A stretch of 6,894 nucleotides of DNA from Gemmatimonadota bacterium (GTDB lineage: Bacteria > ARS69). The stretch's first letter is position 1. Each line of letters begins with the position of its first letter. The notes below the pieces were generated by a model. That model was not told the DNA's origin, searched no databases, and saw only the letters and a program-made list of their open reading frames with translations. The stretch lies in contig BQJX01000147.1 of NCBI GenBank assembly GCA_021604925.1, positions 1-6,894 of the forward strand. The letters run 5' to 3'. The position numbers and the translations under genes were made by a program. Of the stretch, positions 6,621-6,894 are shown in pieces.

Positions 6621-6675
6621 TTCCCAAGAAATCCGGGAACTCTGGTACGCTGCCGGGATTCCCCTTCCAGGGAAT
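6621..6675 (+). promoter_or_regulatory. Operator-like TTCCC/GGGAA inverted repeats before the CRTAC1-like gene
   Basis: Two inverted repeats with the same half-site lie in tandem: TTCCC-N9-GGGAA (6621-6639) and ATTCCC-N6-GGGAAT (6658-6675, perfect 6-bp arms). In addition CCGGGA occurs at 6633 and 6653, exactly 20 bp apart. A weak extended -10-like TGGTACGCT (6643-6651) lies between them without a good -35. The second repeat could fold as an RNA hairpin about 30 nt before the TTG start. They could be an operator or a leader structure; a function is inferred only from position and symmetry. Confidence 0.3.
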
Positions 6676-6704
6676 GATCCGCACCCGCCACGAAGGAGGG
6701 ATTC

Positions 6705-6894
6705 TTGGGCGCAGTTGGTCGGGTTTGGTCGGGTCTGGGGCTCGCGCTCGCCGCGTGGATGTGGTGCGGCACGGCTCCGGCGGCCTGGGCTCAGGACGCG
6801 TCGCCGGCGTTTCGCGACGCAACTCCCGGGTCCGGCATCCGCTTCGTGCATTCGAACGGCGCCACCGGGACCAAGCAGTACAAGGAGGTGGTGG
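6705..6894 (+). CDS. Secreted CRTAC1/UnbV-like FG-GAP protein, 3' partial
   Basis: Only the first 63 codons are in the window. The TTG start is supported by AAGGAGGG ending about 4 nt upstream, the strongest ribosome site here. Residues 1-30 form a signal peptide: Arg6, a hydrophobic core about 8-21, and cleavage most likely after AAWA (26-29), leaving a mature N-terminal Gln. The mature part reads FRDATPGSGIRFVHSNGATG (36-55) followed by KQYKEVV. This matches the conserved N-terminus of CRTAC1/ASPIC-UnbV proteins (pattern F-x-D-x-T, then GIxFxHxNG, then an E-x-x-G near the edge), which continue into FG-GAP/VCBS calcium-binding beta-propeller repeats and often an ASPIC/UnbV domain. Those domains lie beyond the right edge. 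Likely location is periplasmic or extracellular. It is transcribed divergently from the AlkP-like lipoprotein across 165 bp. Confidence 0.78.
   Translation, partial: MGAVGRVWSGLGLALAAWMWCGTAPAAWAQDASPAFRDATPGSGIRFVHSNGATGTKQYKEVV

Noticed and set aside
6540..6851. N-terminal extension of the AlkP-like protein to an upstream start
   Set aside because: The extension has no family similarity, is Arg/Pro-rich and overlaps the CRTAC1-like gene in antisense; the internal ATG at 6539 gives a perfect lipoprotein signal.

Overview
This is a high-GC bacterial window with densely packed, mostly exported or membrane-associated proteins. The set (GT39-like membrane protein with TPRs, Cys-rich parallel beta-helix protein, BDLP-type dynamin GTPase, alkaline-phosphatase-fold lipoprotein, CRTAC1/FG-GAP-like protein) resembles genomes of poorly cultured Gram-negative lineages such as Candidatus Eisenbacteria and other FCB-related or deltaproteobacterial-type groups. 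That placement is an inference from protein style, especially the beta-helix protein and its C-terminal tail ending in KAAYR. It rests on no marker gene.

Layout: (1) 1-1755 (+) is the C-terminal part of a polytopic membrane protein fused to TPRs, open at the left edge. (2) 1752-2849 (-) is a secreted beta-helix protein; its stop codon and that of gene 1 are both read from one CTAG palindrome. (3) 2850-3014 is a divergent intergenic region. (4) 3015-3284 (+) is a small basic protein of unknown family. (5) 3290-4963 (-) is a dynamin-like GTPase whose real N-terminus probably lies further upstream. (6) 5121-6539 (-) is an alkaline-phosphatase/NPP-superfamily lipoprotein. (7) 6540-6704 is a divergent intergenic region with TTCCC/GGGAA inverted repeats. 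(8) 6705-6894 (+) is the signal peptide and first mature residues of a CRTAC1/UnbV-like protein, cut by the right edge.

No operon is evident: strands alternate +,-,+,-,-,+. The only co-directional pair (6539-5121 and 4963-3290) is separated by about 157 bp holding a promoter-like sequence. The two convergent junctions leave no room for a conventional terminator. The genes look like individually transcribed cell-envelope and secreted functions rather than one pathway. I see no tRNA, rRNA, CRISPR, insertion sequence or phage signal. I do not see a clear new multi-gene system. The most unusual points are the dynamin gene's missing canonical start and atypical G4 motif, the unrecognised small protein beside it, a recurring TAGAYT promoter-like element, and the operator-like repeats before the CRTAC1-type gene.
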